Under the pieces are notes generated by a model, which saw only the letters and a list, made by a program, of their open reading frames with translations, did not search any database and was not told where the DNA came from. Below, piece after piece: positions 23,701 through 34,860 of a stretch of 64,000 bases of DNA (position 1 is its first letter; each line of letters starts with the position of its first letter). Made by a program: the position numbers and the translations under genes. Where the stretch lies: positions 853,853 to 917,852 of the forward strand of contig SJOL01006425.1 in NCBI GenBank assembly GCA_004794785.1, in the 5' to 3' direction. The DNA comes from Opisthorchis felineus. Taxonomy: Eukaryota; Platyhelminthes; Trematoda; Opisthorchiida; Opisthorchiidae.

Positions 23701-25920
23701 GACCTTACCCTGGTGTGACTGTTTGCGCACCTCAGTGACCCATTGAGCTATACTGGGGGGTGTCCCCGCCAAACTCACAGAGTCTCTCATACCAGGTTGG
23801 TCAATGTTTAGAAGTCTGACGAACTCAGTCTCCTGGTCCTCCAGGTTGGGGGTTGGAACATGTGGCAACTTGTTTCGTAGAAATGGTAATGCGTTTGCAT
23901 TTCCCGCCAAACACCGCTGCCTTGCGGTTAGGCTCTTGAGCCAAAGGCTTTGGTTGAGGACCCTAATCGTCCTCCTGTCTAGGTGTGGGCACCCTGACAG
24001 TATCCCAGCCCGCGTACAACCATGAATTGCACACATACAAATAAACTCATGCCACATCGGCCGTCGCGTGGTGCCATCAGCCGGGTCGCCTTACTCGCTG
24101 CATACAGCAGGGCGGGTAAGCGAAAACAGGCTACTGCTGATGCCTCCCTTCTTCCCCTTTCACATACTTCTTCTTCCCCCTCTCTTCACCCCATTAATAA
24201 CTCTCTCCTTGTAGACCCAGCACTTAGGACTGATGACTCTGTTCGTCTTGCATCGGTTTTGCGTGCAGCATCTGCTCGCCACATGGCGCCGACATCCTCA
24301 GGTATATCGAAATCAATCTTCAAGCCTTGGCGCCCAGTCTATCTGACCGCCTTCATTGTCCGCACTCTGAAGCAAGCAGGACAACAAGCTGCTCTTGCTC
24401 TCACACCGGACTCGCTTGGCATTGATGTGTGGTGTGTCTCAGAAACGAGAATTCAAGATGCAAGCACAGTGGTTGAGCTAACCGCCTCATAACTCTCCAC
24501 TCGCTTCCGGCTACGCACCTCTGGTGATCCAGAGGCTTCTGCGGCGGGATGTGCAGGGGTTGGTATCGTTTTGAGTTACCGTGAGGAAGTATCCTTGCTT
24601 GACTTGTAATTTGTTGATAGTCACCCCTGTGCGGTACGTCTGGGAACGTCTGTAAAGGAGTCACACAAGCGGGAAGTTGATCGCTGTCTGTTTATCGTGT
24701 CTGCTTACGCCCCAACTTACTGTAACTCCGACGCCGTCAAAGACAGGTTTTACGACTCTCTGAATGCGCTGTTACGACGAGCTAAAAGCTCAGATATCGT
24801 GGTGGTTGCCGGAGATCTGAGTACACAAGTCGGCAGGCTTAGCGCATCTGAGACCCATCTAGGTGATCGGCATGGATTGGACTCGGTACGTACTGACAGT
24901 GGTGAACGATTGCTTCAGCCGTGTGCTGGTCGCAGGCCGTTTTTATGCAGTACCAACTTCCGAAATAGACGAAGCCGTCTGGCCATATGGTTTCCTCCAA
25001 CGGCATGCCGGCCACAAACTCAAATCGATCACATTGCTATCAGTTACCGATGGCGCGGATCAATAACTGACTGCCGGTCGTTTTGGAACACATTTGTGGA
25101 CTCCGACCACGCACTTGTCCGGAGTCGCTTCTCCCTTCGTTTTCCAGGGCCGCGTAAGGTGCAGACAAATCGCTTGGCAACTGGAAGACTGGCAGATCCG
25201 GATGGCAGACGAACTTATCAGGATCGTCTCCTAGAATCTCTTCCAAATGCGAACTCATACTGGGACGAGATTGCCACTTTTTTGCATAGTGCTGGGAATT
25301 TTGCCTGTGGTACGGCACCACCAGGCTCACTCAAGCACTGGATATCAGACCGAACGGTGGCACTCCTTAAATCTCGGAGAAATATCCCAGCCGGCCCCGA
25401 ACATAACTTGATGCGACGAATTATCAGACGTCAAGTGAAAGCGAGCGTGCAAGCCTACCGTGAAGTGTGGTGGACACAGAAAGCCAAGGAAATGGAAGAG
25501 GCCCAGAAAGCCGGTAATGCCCGAAGATTATTTCAGTTGATCCGTGCGACGCCCCACTGTCTGAGAATACGAAGAACTTACTATGTTAAAAAACTGTGTG
25601 ATCCCCACTGCACCTGGTCGGAGACACTGCAATATATGGTTGCTAATCGATGTCAATGTCGTTCTTGTTAGTTTGCCAGATTTGGCTGAATGAGTATCTG
25701 GAGGTATAGTCACCTCGAAATGATTGTGATGGGGTAGCACTAAGTCCCTTCCCCGTCCGCTTTTATTCTTTCCTTCACAATTATGAAGAAGTCTTTCATG
25801 TTCAGCCAATAAATGCCCCATAGGTGGCATAGTCTGGTACCCTCTGAAGGTTTTTCTCCTTATTGGAGTATTTCCCAACTGCACTGCACTGGTTTTGTTA
25901 CCTGATTGAGTATTCTTCAT
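23700..25920 (+). mobile_element. RTE-like retrotransposon with intact ends and an internal RT deletion
   Basis: A 5' leader (23735-24060) is followed by one long frame from 24022 to 25671, interrupted only by TAA at 24490-24492 and TAA at 24607-24609. It covers a Ser/Ala-rich N-terminal part, the AP endonuclease and the pre-RT linker. It then jumps, after LFQLIRAT, into the extreme C-terminus (CDPHCTWSETLQ, CQCRSC), so the whole RT is gone. A 3' UTR follows with AATAAA at 25808-25813. Few stops suggest it is young. It lies in sense in the intron before the exon at 27733. Confidence 0.8.
24022..25674 (+). pseudogene. Polyprotein of the RTE-like element: endonuclease, two stops, RT deleted
   Basis: Apart from two nonsense codons (24490, 24607) the frame is continuous. 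Endonuclease marks in order are VCSETRIQD-like (WCVSETRIQDAS near 24430), VVVAGDLSTQVGR near 24805, QIDHIAISYRWRG near 25020 and DSDHALVRSRFSLRFPG near 25100. In the second mark the family's GDMNAQ reads GDLSTQ, so the conserved Asn is lost. The pre-RT linker is intact to LFQLIRAT. The catalytic RT region is absent and the C-terminal end follows directly. The product could not retrotranspose itself. The TAG at 25669-25671 ends the frame. Confidence 0.75.
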
Positions 25921-27732
25921 CTACTATTGCATGTTCGGTCGAAGGGAAAAGAATTTCATCGTATTCCTTCGGATGATGTAGAAAACGCTTGCGAGAACTT
26001 GACGTTCTTAGTGCGATTTCAAAAGATTTGTCAGTTGACTCGTCTGAGCCACCTCTCATAACCAAACGCTTTCGTCAAAAGTCCAGTTTAGCATTTCACG
26101 AAAGTGTTGGAGGCTGGAAGAATGGTGCCGGACCACGAAGATGAAAGATACCTCAGTGTAAAGTCTTTAAGCGACAGGATGATCTCCGCCTGATTGTCAC
26201 TTGGTGCTTCATTCGGCGGCCGATTATTAAAAGCTTCTTAACTGTGACACAATAGAACAGTCTTCTCGTTGGAATGCCCGGGTGGATCGATTCCTGACCA
26301 ATCACTTTTTGCTCCGGAGGCAAGTGTAAGTTAGGTTGCGCATTGATTGGATTCGACACGTTTCCGTCCCTTTGAAGCCCTGTCTCCCAGTTGGATGGCG
26401 TCCAACCCTCCTTTTGGCGGTGCTTCCCACCTTGTTTACATCCGTATCGGTGATTTTACTGTCACCTCCTGTTTGTAGGTGTAGCGTCCCGGAAACCTGA
26501 CCACACCCTGCCTTCAGCGGTGTATCCAATCTTGCCACTCAATATGTTGGAAAATTGGTGTTCCTTATGGTGACATTGTGACTTATTGAGTTGATTGTTG
26601 TTTTCGCACGATTTGGCGATCTACGTTTCCCCTGGGTTGCAAGATTTTTATTCGTTTCTTATGTCGTAAATTGAATTTGCACACTGACCAGCTTCCCTGA
26701 CCCTTTTTTTTATATACGCACTACGGCGAACTTGTTTTTTGCGGTATTGTCCCGCTTTAGTCCACTTTAATTCCGGAGCATTTGCTCGTATCACCTTTAT
26801 TCTGGAACCTCTTCATTTAAGTCCATTCAGTGGTTGTCATGTTTTAACCATCCAGATACTTAAAAACGGTCTGCAGGTTTTTGATACTGCGCGAAATAGC
26901 TAGAACCCCCTAAGAAGGTTAGCCTGACAGCCAGTATCATTCTTTACGGTCCCTGAAAACCTTGGGAATAGAGTTGCTTACTACCAGGCAGTTGCGAGTT
27001 TTAAAAAACCGTAATGAAAGAGTGACATCACTAGTAAAGCTCTATAGTTTGTGATCCGGTCAGCTGCGGTTCTATAAGACGCCGAGAATGTTCCACAGTA
27101 GTGTTCCTCAATGTTTTGAGCGGTATTCGAATCGCGAAGAGGGTAGTAATGTAGAATTTTTGTTTGACTGTTTGTCACCAATCTGTCCTTGTGTCTTTGA
27201 ACTGTACAGAGTTTCCGTGTCTACAGAGCTGATGAATTATTTGTCAGAACGAACCTTTTGGCTTGGTTCTAGATCCTACTAGGTCTTGATGTTGGTGATC
27301 CTAATGAACTGTGGCAGGGACTCAATGAGTTCAATGGTCTTGCCCCTGGCGCTTTGTCTTATCGGTTTAGCTCATTATCACCCAACAAGTGGCTGAGAAT
27401 TTCCCTTTTTCGATTGGGGCAACTGGGGCATTTTTGAAACCCATTGGATTCAACTTTGGGTAATGCACATCAGCCCTGCTAAAGAGGTAGATCCTGGCAC
27501 TCCGTACGCTAAACACCATTTTTTCTCCATAAAACTAACAAAATCGGTCGTTTTTAATTTAGTTTTGATATGAACATTTCACGTTCATTTGATGAAATGC
27601 TTATGTCAGTCACGAACGAGGTTACTTATCATTTCCGCGTGAACTCATATCCAAGTCAACTCAAATAGAATTCTGTGCACTTTGAGGCAAATTCTTGTCC
27701 ACTCTGAGCAGTTGTATCTCTTCTTGATTTAG
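25921..27732. other. Intron between the RTE-like element and the exon at 27733
   Basis: Short frames without recognisable content. Ends with a good acceptor. Confidence 0.5.
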
Positions 27733-28404
27733 GCTCAGAAATCCCATACAATGGAGGAACACTCCAATGCTGCCTTTGGACACTGTCCGTCATTTAGGCC
27801 TTCGGCTAACGTGGATAGTCATAATTCATTGAGTAACACGTTTGGACGACATCTGAATGCGTCTACCTCTTCTTGGGTCGAGGCCTGTAAAGATGACATG
27901 GAATTTGACCGAACGGAGGCTCCACTTACTTCTTGTTCGGAAGCCTTTGATGGAGAGATGCTCGTTAGGGCATCAATAACCAGCTTGGCTCCAAGTTGTG
28001 CAGCCACCTACGTCCTAGATGTAGATGAGACACTCGCTGCACAGGGACATTTACCAGCGATCGTTCAAAGCCGTGAAGATTTGCTTTCGCCTACCGAACG
28101 GCGCAAGCTTCTCGGTCGTTCCCGGTCGGAGGATTGTACCACAACAACGAAGACGTGCTCAGCAAATAATGGTCAGGATGTACTCTGGGATGTGCTAGAA
28201 ACCGAGGAATGCGTGGAAGATGTAGGGTTGTCGGGATTTGATGGTCAACTTTCCCATACGCAGCAGGTCGTAGACCAATACCAAAACAAGTTCATTCCAG
28301 GACGGACAGCCAAACTGAGGGCAAACGAAGATGTGGATGCATTCCGTCTGCTTCCTCAACCTGTATGTTCACAACTACCGATTGAAATTGACTCGTCTCG
28401 CACA
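27733..28404 (+). CDS. Largest exon of the large gene, with copy 2 of the 32-residue module
   Basis: The acceptor is ttcttgatttag ending at 27732 and the donor is gtaagt at 28405. The exon is 672 bases, phase 0 at both ends, 224 residues. An N-terminal region rich in Ser, Asn and His leads to an acidic patch (EACKDDMEFDRTEAP). The module lies at 27958-28053, starting MLVRASITSLAPSCA and ending ETLAAQGHL. A charged stretch follows (SPTERRKLLGRSRSED), and the exon finishes with a mixed acidic region (ETEECVEDVGLSGFDG). Both module copies sit inside phase-0 exons, so duplication of an exon or exon part would have kept the frame. No known family was recognised. Confidence 0.8.
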
Positions 28405-29410
28405 GTAAGTCGACATGTTTTCAGGTTTACCAATCTACCAATTCAATATGGTGCGCCTGTCAAGCACTGTTGCGTTCTATTATTTATGAAATTGATCGAT
28501 CCAATTCCTGAAAATGGTCGAAGGTTTATCACTTGTCAGTGGGGTAGATTTTGTTAATAAATCTTTGTAGAGGATTTCGAGTATTCCCTTGTTCTTGACT
28601 GGCGTATAATGTGCTTCGTTCCAAACTGCGCTCTCTGTTCCACGAGTCGTGTAAGTTATTCGTGCATACTGGGACATCGTTTGGGTGTAACTTAACATTT
28701 TCCATACTCAACTGATACATGTTCATTGGAAATATGCAACTTTAACTGAACCGGTCGGGTGAGCTCCCAATCGAAAAGATTGGCAGCTGGGCTCCAGAAT
28801 TTCAAACCTCACCTTCATTAAGGTGGGGTGACATCTCCATAGTCGTGTTTTTTTCGTTTCGCCCCTAGACCCTTCTATTATAAGATTGAACCTTAGCCCC
28901 TGTATTGTTCTTGAAGTTAAAACCAGTCGTTATTTACCCGATTTAACGATTGTCGTATCTATTGGTTGGATGCACCTATCGGTATCACTGGGCAAAGTTT
29001 TGAATCCAATTTCTTTTTGAGACCTGAATCGAACATGAGCATCAATATACTATATTATACTCACATCCTTTATAGTCATGTGATGGCTACTCAAGGAAGA
29101 AGTACAATTTGTTAACTCATTTTCACCGTAGATCTCCTACTGTCGGATACAGTGAACGATTGGGGTCATAGACACACAATTACTTTGCTTAAGAAGAAAA
29201 TATCTATTCATAGGAAGATCAACGTAATGGTGTCCCTTGCTCGGATCTGTGGGTATTTCCAAGTAGTTAAACTGATAAGCTCATGGGGATTAGTGAAACC
29301 TCTCTTTACAGATAAGTCTTTGTGTTTTGTTTCTTGTTCGACACAGTCTTTTTTTTGGACCTTGTGGCATTACTACCTTGTCGGAGATGTTTGTAATCGA
29401 AGGCCATATT

Positions 29411-29431
29411 GTGTGTGTGTGTGTGTGTGTG
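29411..29431. repeat. (GT)n microsatellite
   Basis: About ten uninterrupted gt units in the intron between 28404 and 37553. Confidence 0.9.
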
Positions 29432-32400
29432 CGTTAACATGAGGCGTTTCTCTGTTCAACCGGGAATTTTTTGTGGCTGCAAACGTTCCTTTGCCCACCT
29501 TACGCTATACAAGTTTCTCCAATCCATTGAACCAAACGAAAGCTTAGTGCCACATTGAATTCCGAAATAACAGCTTCGCCCGCTTTGGTGCTCTTGCCTC
29601 ACCATGCTAATGAGGGATGCGGATGGATTTTTCTGTCAAGTTTGGTATGCCTTATACATTCTTCCAGCTTATTGCCTAATTGTTCTCTGAGCTCCCGTCT
29701 GTGCTGGTGTGTGTTTCACCAATCTGTCACCGTGTCAACAGGGATTAAATCTTCCACACTGCACTGTTCTCGTCGGCATTTGGTTTGCTATGGGATATGT
29801 AACGAGTAAGTCAAACAGTTAACGACATAGTCTTGGAGGCGGCTTGTGCACTCTTGGAGGTATTCACAGCCATTTTTGGCAGAAAAGAGGCTGATAGAAG
29901 ACTATCCAACGTATTCTAGAAACGTATAACCGGGAAATAGGGTTCGCATTGTGTTTAATATTTCTAACCGGATCAATCATGTTGCATTTGCAAAATAACT
30001 CGTTGTTTTACGCGAATGTATTCATTACCAGTCACACTTTTATTTTACACTTTGAGCGTTCTGTCGAGCTATCAAAGTGATTAGTGAACATCCAATCCGT
30101 TTGTTTTCTTCTCATTTTCATCCGTTTGTGTTCTTTTCTCCACTCTTATCGTCACCAATGTGTGATAACTGACCCAAACAGTTGATAATTACTGGGAAAG
30201 TGCATGCTTTCGGTACGAGTGAATAATGTAAGCTGATAGCCTCTCCTCGAATAGAACTCTCTTTGAGAGGTTCTTTTTAAAAAGAGAAGTGTTTCAAAAC
30301 CTGTCTGGAGCTTCTTTTGTTGCTATGCGTTTGGTTGCTTCAGTTCAGTTTGATACCTGTGAGCTGTGTATGCATTTAAGGTCGCTCCACCAGGGTATTG
30401 TAAACGGTGAATCGTGGATAGATACAACAGCGCCACTGGTTGCGTGACATCTCCAAACATTGATGTGGTGGGTTTCTGATACCCTCTCCACGAAGACGAC
30501 ATGGATAAGACCCATGGATGACACCCGTCGATATGTTTATCTCGGGTCCTGTTTACCTCGTGGTGTCTTCCGTTTGGAAAGTGTTTCAGCAAGTAGAGGA
30601 AAATGAGCATCCGGCATCAAGTGGCCATTTTCTGGATAAGAGGTACAGTGGAGAACCGATCAGATACGGCCACTTAAGAGGAGTCGTCTCAGCTAACGGT
30701 TCAGCCTCAGAAATTCCTATTTCACATACTAAAACGCATTCCAGAAAGGTGCATCGGTCAATGTACCAACGAAATGAGTAAGTTTCAATGACCTCAGCTG
30801 AACGTATTGACTGATGGGAGTGCAATCGAGAAATAGGAATGCTGGTTGAAGGAATGGGGGGAATTGTATCACAAGTTCCGTATTCTAATTGAAATTAGGC
30901 GCAGAATTCTCACTGCATTGCACGCGGAAACAATGTGCGACACTAACCACTCAACCAAAACTGTCTACAGTCAGACTGACTGTCAACAACATTCGGTAGG
31001 TTTCTTCATCAACTGAGTCTCAAGATCACATCCCGTTGATCGAATCAGATCAAACGAGGATCATCAACCAAAACCATCATGATGCGGTTTGATGTAATTC
31101 GTAAGAAGCCCGTTGTACAGTGCCAAGTGCATTCACTGAGTAGAAGTGCTATGCATCAGATGACTAGGTTCAGACTTGCTTAGCGAAGTGAACGAAGGGA
31201 TTCTGGAAAGTTTTTGGCCAATAGGACTTGCTCGTGCCTCACGCTGATTGGTTACTGGTGTGAAACAGCTAAACAACTATTCCGTATGTGTGCATGTTTG
31301 TCCTGTTTTTACACAAACTGTGACATGAAGTCAGTCTCTCAGAACAACGGTTTCAAATCGTTGTCATTTTTGGTGATGTGTTCAGGATGCACGTTATTAA
31401 GAAAGTTGCAAGCTTCCGAAAAGTGAGCAGACTTTTTTGTTCCTTTTAGACATTTTGCCAAGCTGTCCATTGAATTTAGTATATCCTCTTCAGATAATTC
31501 TGCATCCCGATAATCGTGTGTCACTTTTACATTTTAGCCAACATTTTAGAAAACATAATATTTAATGTAAAACACATCAAAGTACTGTTTATGATCCTAA
31601 CGATCCTCATTGTATGTTGCCCACTCTCAACTGGCTGATCCCCTGTCAGACATTGTTTCAAAACCTTCATTGGATCTTCAGTTGTATGAGATTAGGATTT
31701 ACTCCATAGAGTGGATTTTCAAATGAGCAGCCTCATGTAACCGGCATTCACTGTAACACGGTAAGTCTTTTTGAGGGGACGAGCCTTAACACGTTTCTTC
31801 TGCGCCCTCTGGATGGATGATTACTAGTACTGTGCACTTTTGTTCGTAAACTACAAGCCGAGTATGTTTGAACTGTCAATTTTTTAGTCTTATCAGCTGG
31901 CAACTGGTAGAATAGCTGCAGAACAATCGGGCACCTAAGCTGACGTACTCATTCCAAAGTAACAATAAATTTGGTGCTGCTTCAATGTTGATTCTACCCG
32001 TCTTCCGTTGAAACGAAATTCGTGAGGGATGCGGATTAGTGACGATGGTTTTGGAAACAGGAGCGTTGTTGACTGCAACTCTTTTTTCACTCTCTATGCG
32101 TCAGTCAATCTCGTTCCTGGTTCTCCATCCAAATGGTCGGGTCCTGCTGACGCGCTGGAGACTGTCAATTGGGGTTTTTCACTTCGCATTCGAATATTCA
32201 CCCGGCAGTCCTTGAGTTATTTCACCCTGAGTGCACTGGACACTGATTGTGTGGCTTAACGTTTTACAATGATGATCTGGAAAGAGCCTCAGGTGAATTG
32301 GAGGAATGTGTTTGCTTTATATCGGGATAATCCCCAGTTCCATTCTACACTGGCTCACTAAATGGTCTTGGTGCAATCCGTAGATCAAGATCTTCCACTT

Positions 32401-34689
32401 TGGTGAACTTCACTCGTCCTTCTCGCACCATGCTCCTCAAACTGCGACCTGCAAGTCTAATCTAGTCCGGCGCCAGTACTTATCATGGCCGAGACAGTGT
32501 GTTCTTTCATTCACTGGCCATAGGAATCGTCGAGCAATCGATCTATTTTAAATACGGAACCAACCGGAGGTATTACCACCTGAACGGTGAACTGGAAGGC
32601 CAACTGATTGGAAGTGAATCCCCTGCCTTGTTGGGTCTAGTAGTTTGTCCCAGGACCGGAGCGCTCGCACGACAAAGCAACCTGTCCGTCCGGTTTGATG
32701 GTTGACGTATCCACTGTTTCAATGATTGTTATCACTTTGGCTGCGCAGTTGGCATCTTGTGAATGCATTGTCATGCATATGATACTGGATAGGCTGTGAA
32801 AAATATCCAAATGAATACATACCTGGGACGATTATGGAGAAATAAATAAGTCGAACAGTTTTCCGGGCCTAAGTTTCGTTTCGGGACCAAAACAGTTGTA
32901 GTATATAGTGCAGTTGGGTGTGCGGTTGGATGATGATGTGGTGAAGCACTTGCAAGCTTATTGCCAAGTTCGGAGAACAGATCAACATCTACCTGGTCGA
33001 AAAGCAACTGCTGCTAGTCTCTGTTCCCATAGTTTCGGCTAGGCTACTCTTCTTTATCCTATTCTCCCCTTCAAATTATACTGTCTTAAACAATGATCAA
33101 AAGTTATCATTAAGGCACTGGTGTTGTTGTCGATTCTACTGACAATGATGGCTATCTAACATTGAAAGTTCATCTCCATTTGTTGATGTGCTTCTAGGCT
33201 TGCTGTCTGCAAGCGTGGACGAGAATGATCTGGTCCGCGGTTTGCTAGACCGTGAGTTTTGTTTATAACTGTTGTGGAATTCCTCGCAGCCGTATCTCAC
33301 CGACAAAAATAAGTCAACACACGGGACATCGTTGATAACTGGATGCCGAGCAGTATGGAAGCGTCATGTATAGTTATCTCTGTCCCCCCCCCCAAGAAAA
33401 AAAAGCGAAATCATCACTATGGGGAAAGTGGTATTTTGCTTATCCTGGGGTGCCCCATTTTTGAGAGTTTGTTTACAAGGTCACCGCTGACAGAGGTCAT
33501 TCTTGACTCACCTTTCCGGATGATCTCTCTCACTGAAGTTCTGAAGCAGGAGTCCGGATGGGAATAGTTCTGTGTAAGCTTGCAGATGATTGATGGTATC
33601 TTTACGATGAAGGCGGATGTGACGTGAATGAACGATTAGTATCAGGTAGGTGTTATAATCGTCGAATCATCGGATGTTTTTTCTCTTGACAAAATTTAGG
33701 AGCTGCAAGAAACACCTCGTTTCCTTCTTTTTTAGCACGTACTGGGCCCCACGCTTTTAGTGAACTAGTACAAGCTAGTTGGTAACTAGCAGTCTGGATC
33801 TGAAGCATACTCGTAATTCTGTGAAGATTGACTCAGTTTTGACACAACTTACTATTTGGATGGTTTTCATGTCTACGTGAGTTCAGTGTAGCTGACAATC
33901 TAACAGTTAGCTCAAGGGTTATGCCGACCTCACCAGCGAATCCGTCCGGACAGTTCAGTGACTGCTTGGTGCCCCCCTTGTATGCTTATACCCAGTATCC
34001 GACAGTAGAATGGAATCGGACAGCGCTATGTTTCAATTATGCAAGGTACACTTGCTGTTTCTCGCCCCGACCATCATTCTAGCACATTTGCAGCGTTCCT
34101 CTAAGTCTAAGATGGTCTTATCCGGTAATCAAACGAAGTCGCCTATCACCGAACTGAAAATACGAGTGAAGTCACAACAGATTTGCGAGCATTTTTTCAG
34201 TTCTACTCTGCTCCGAACGTCTCCGAATGTTGTGGCTGAGACACACATCACTAGTGCATTGACGTTGCTCTGTCATGCAACCCCAGCATGGAATATACCA
34301 TTCCTAGTCAACATGTAGAATATTAATTGCCGTAGATTGTGCAGTAGGCTCATTAACTTCATTGCTTACCAAGTCCAGACAGTTCACTGTCAAAATATAT
34401 AACCATCTGTCATCCAGTTTAATTTGTTTTCGTGTGGAAAGCAGACGTTGTGTCGCAGACAGCCCTGCGTCTACTCAGATTCCATCTAGCTGAAGCACTT
34501 TTGGATTTGAATACTATACCCCAATTGAGTAAGCCAATCAGCGAAAACCCATCGATTGTAAACTGTTTTTGGACAAAGAAGTGGAAAACAGTAAAATTGT
34601 AAAACTCTGGATTCGGTCCAACACTTCTCATTGACATTGGAAACCTCAGAAACCTCGGCAGACAGTCCAAACGAGAAAAAACGGGATGA

Positions 34690-34860
34690 TGCAATAGTAA
34701 AATAACATTGCAGTTGTCTGGAAGCAATACACTGCTCACAAGATTGCTGAAAACTCTTCGACAACTCACGATCAGTTTTGCCCCTGTTTGGGGATCATCA
34801 GGTAGGCGCAGTCCGTCAACCTTATGTTCTACCTCAACGAGAGTATTTGTCGAAAACAAC
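34690..34860 (-). repeat. Copy B of the hammerhead-carrying repeat
   Basis: The plus strand shares gcaatacactgctcacaa, gctgaaaactcttcgac and ccgtcaaccttatgttctac with copy A. The core at 34760-34808 (minus) keeps CTGATGA and a good stem II (CCCC/GGGG), but GAAA has become CAAAA, so it is probably inactive. Confidence 0.65.
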
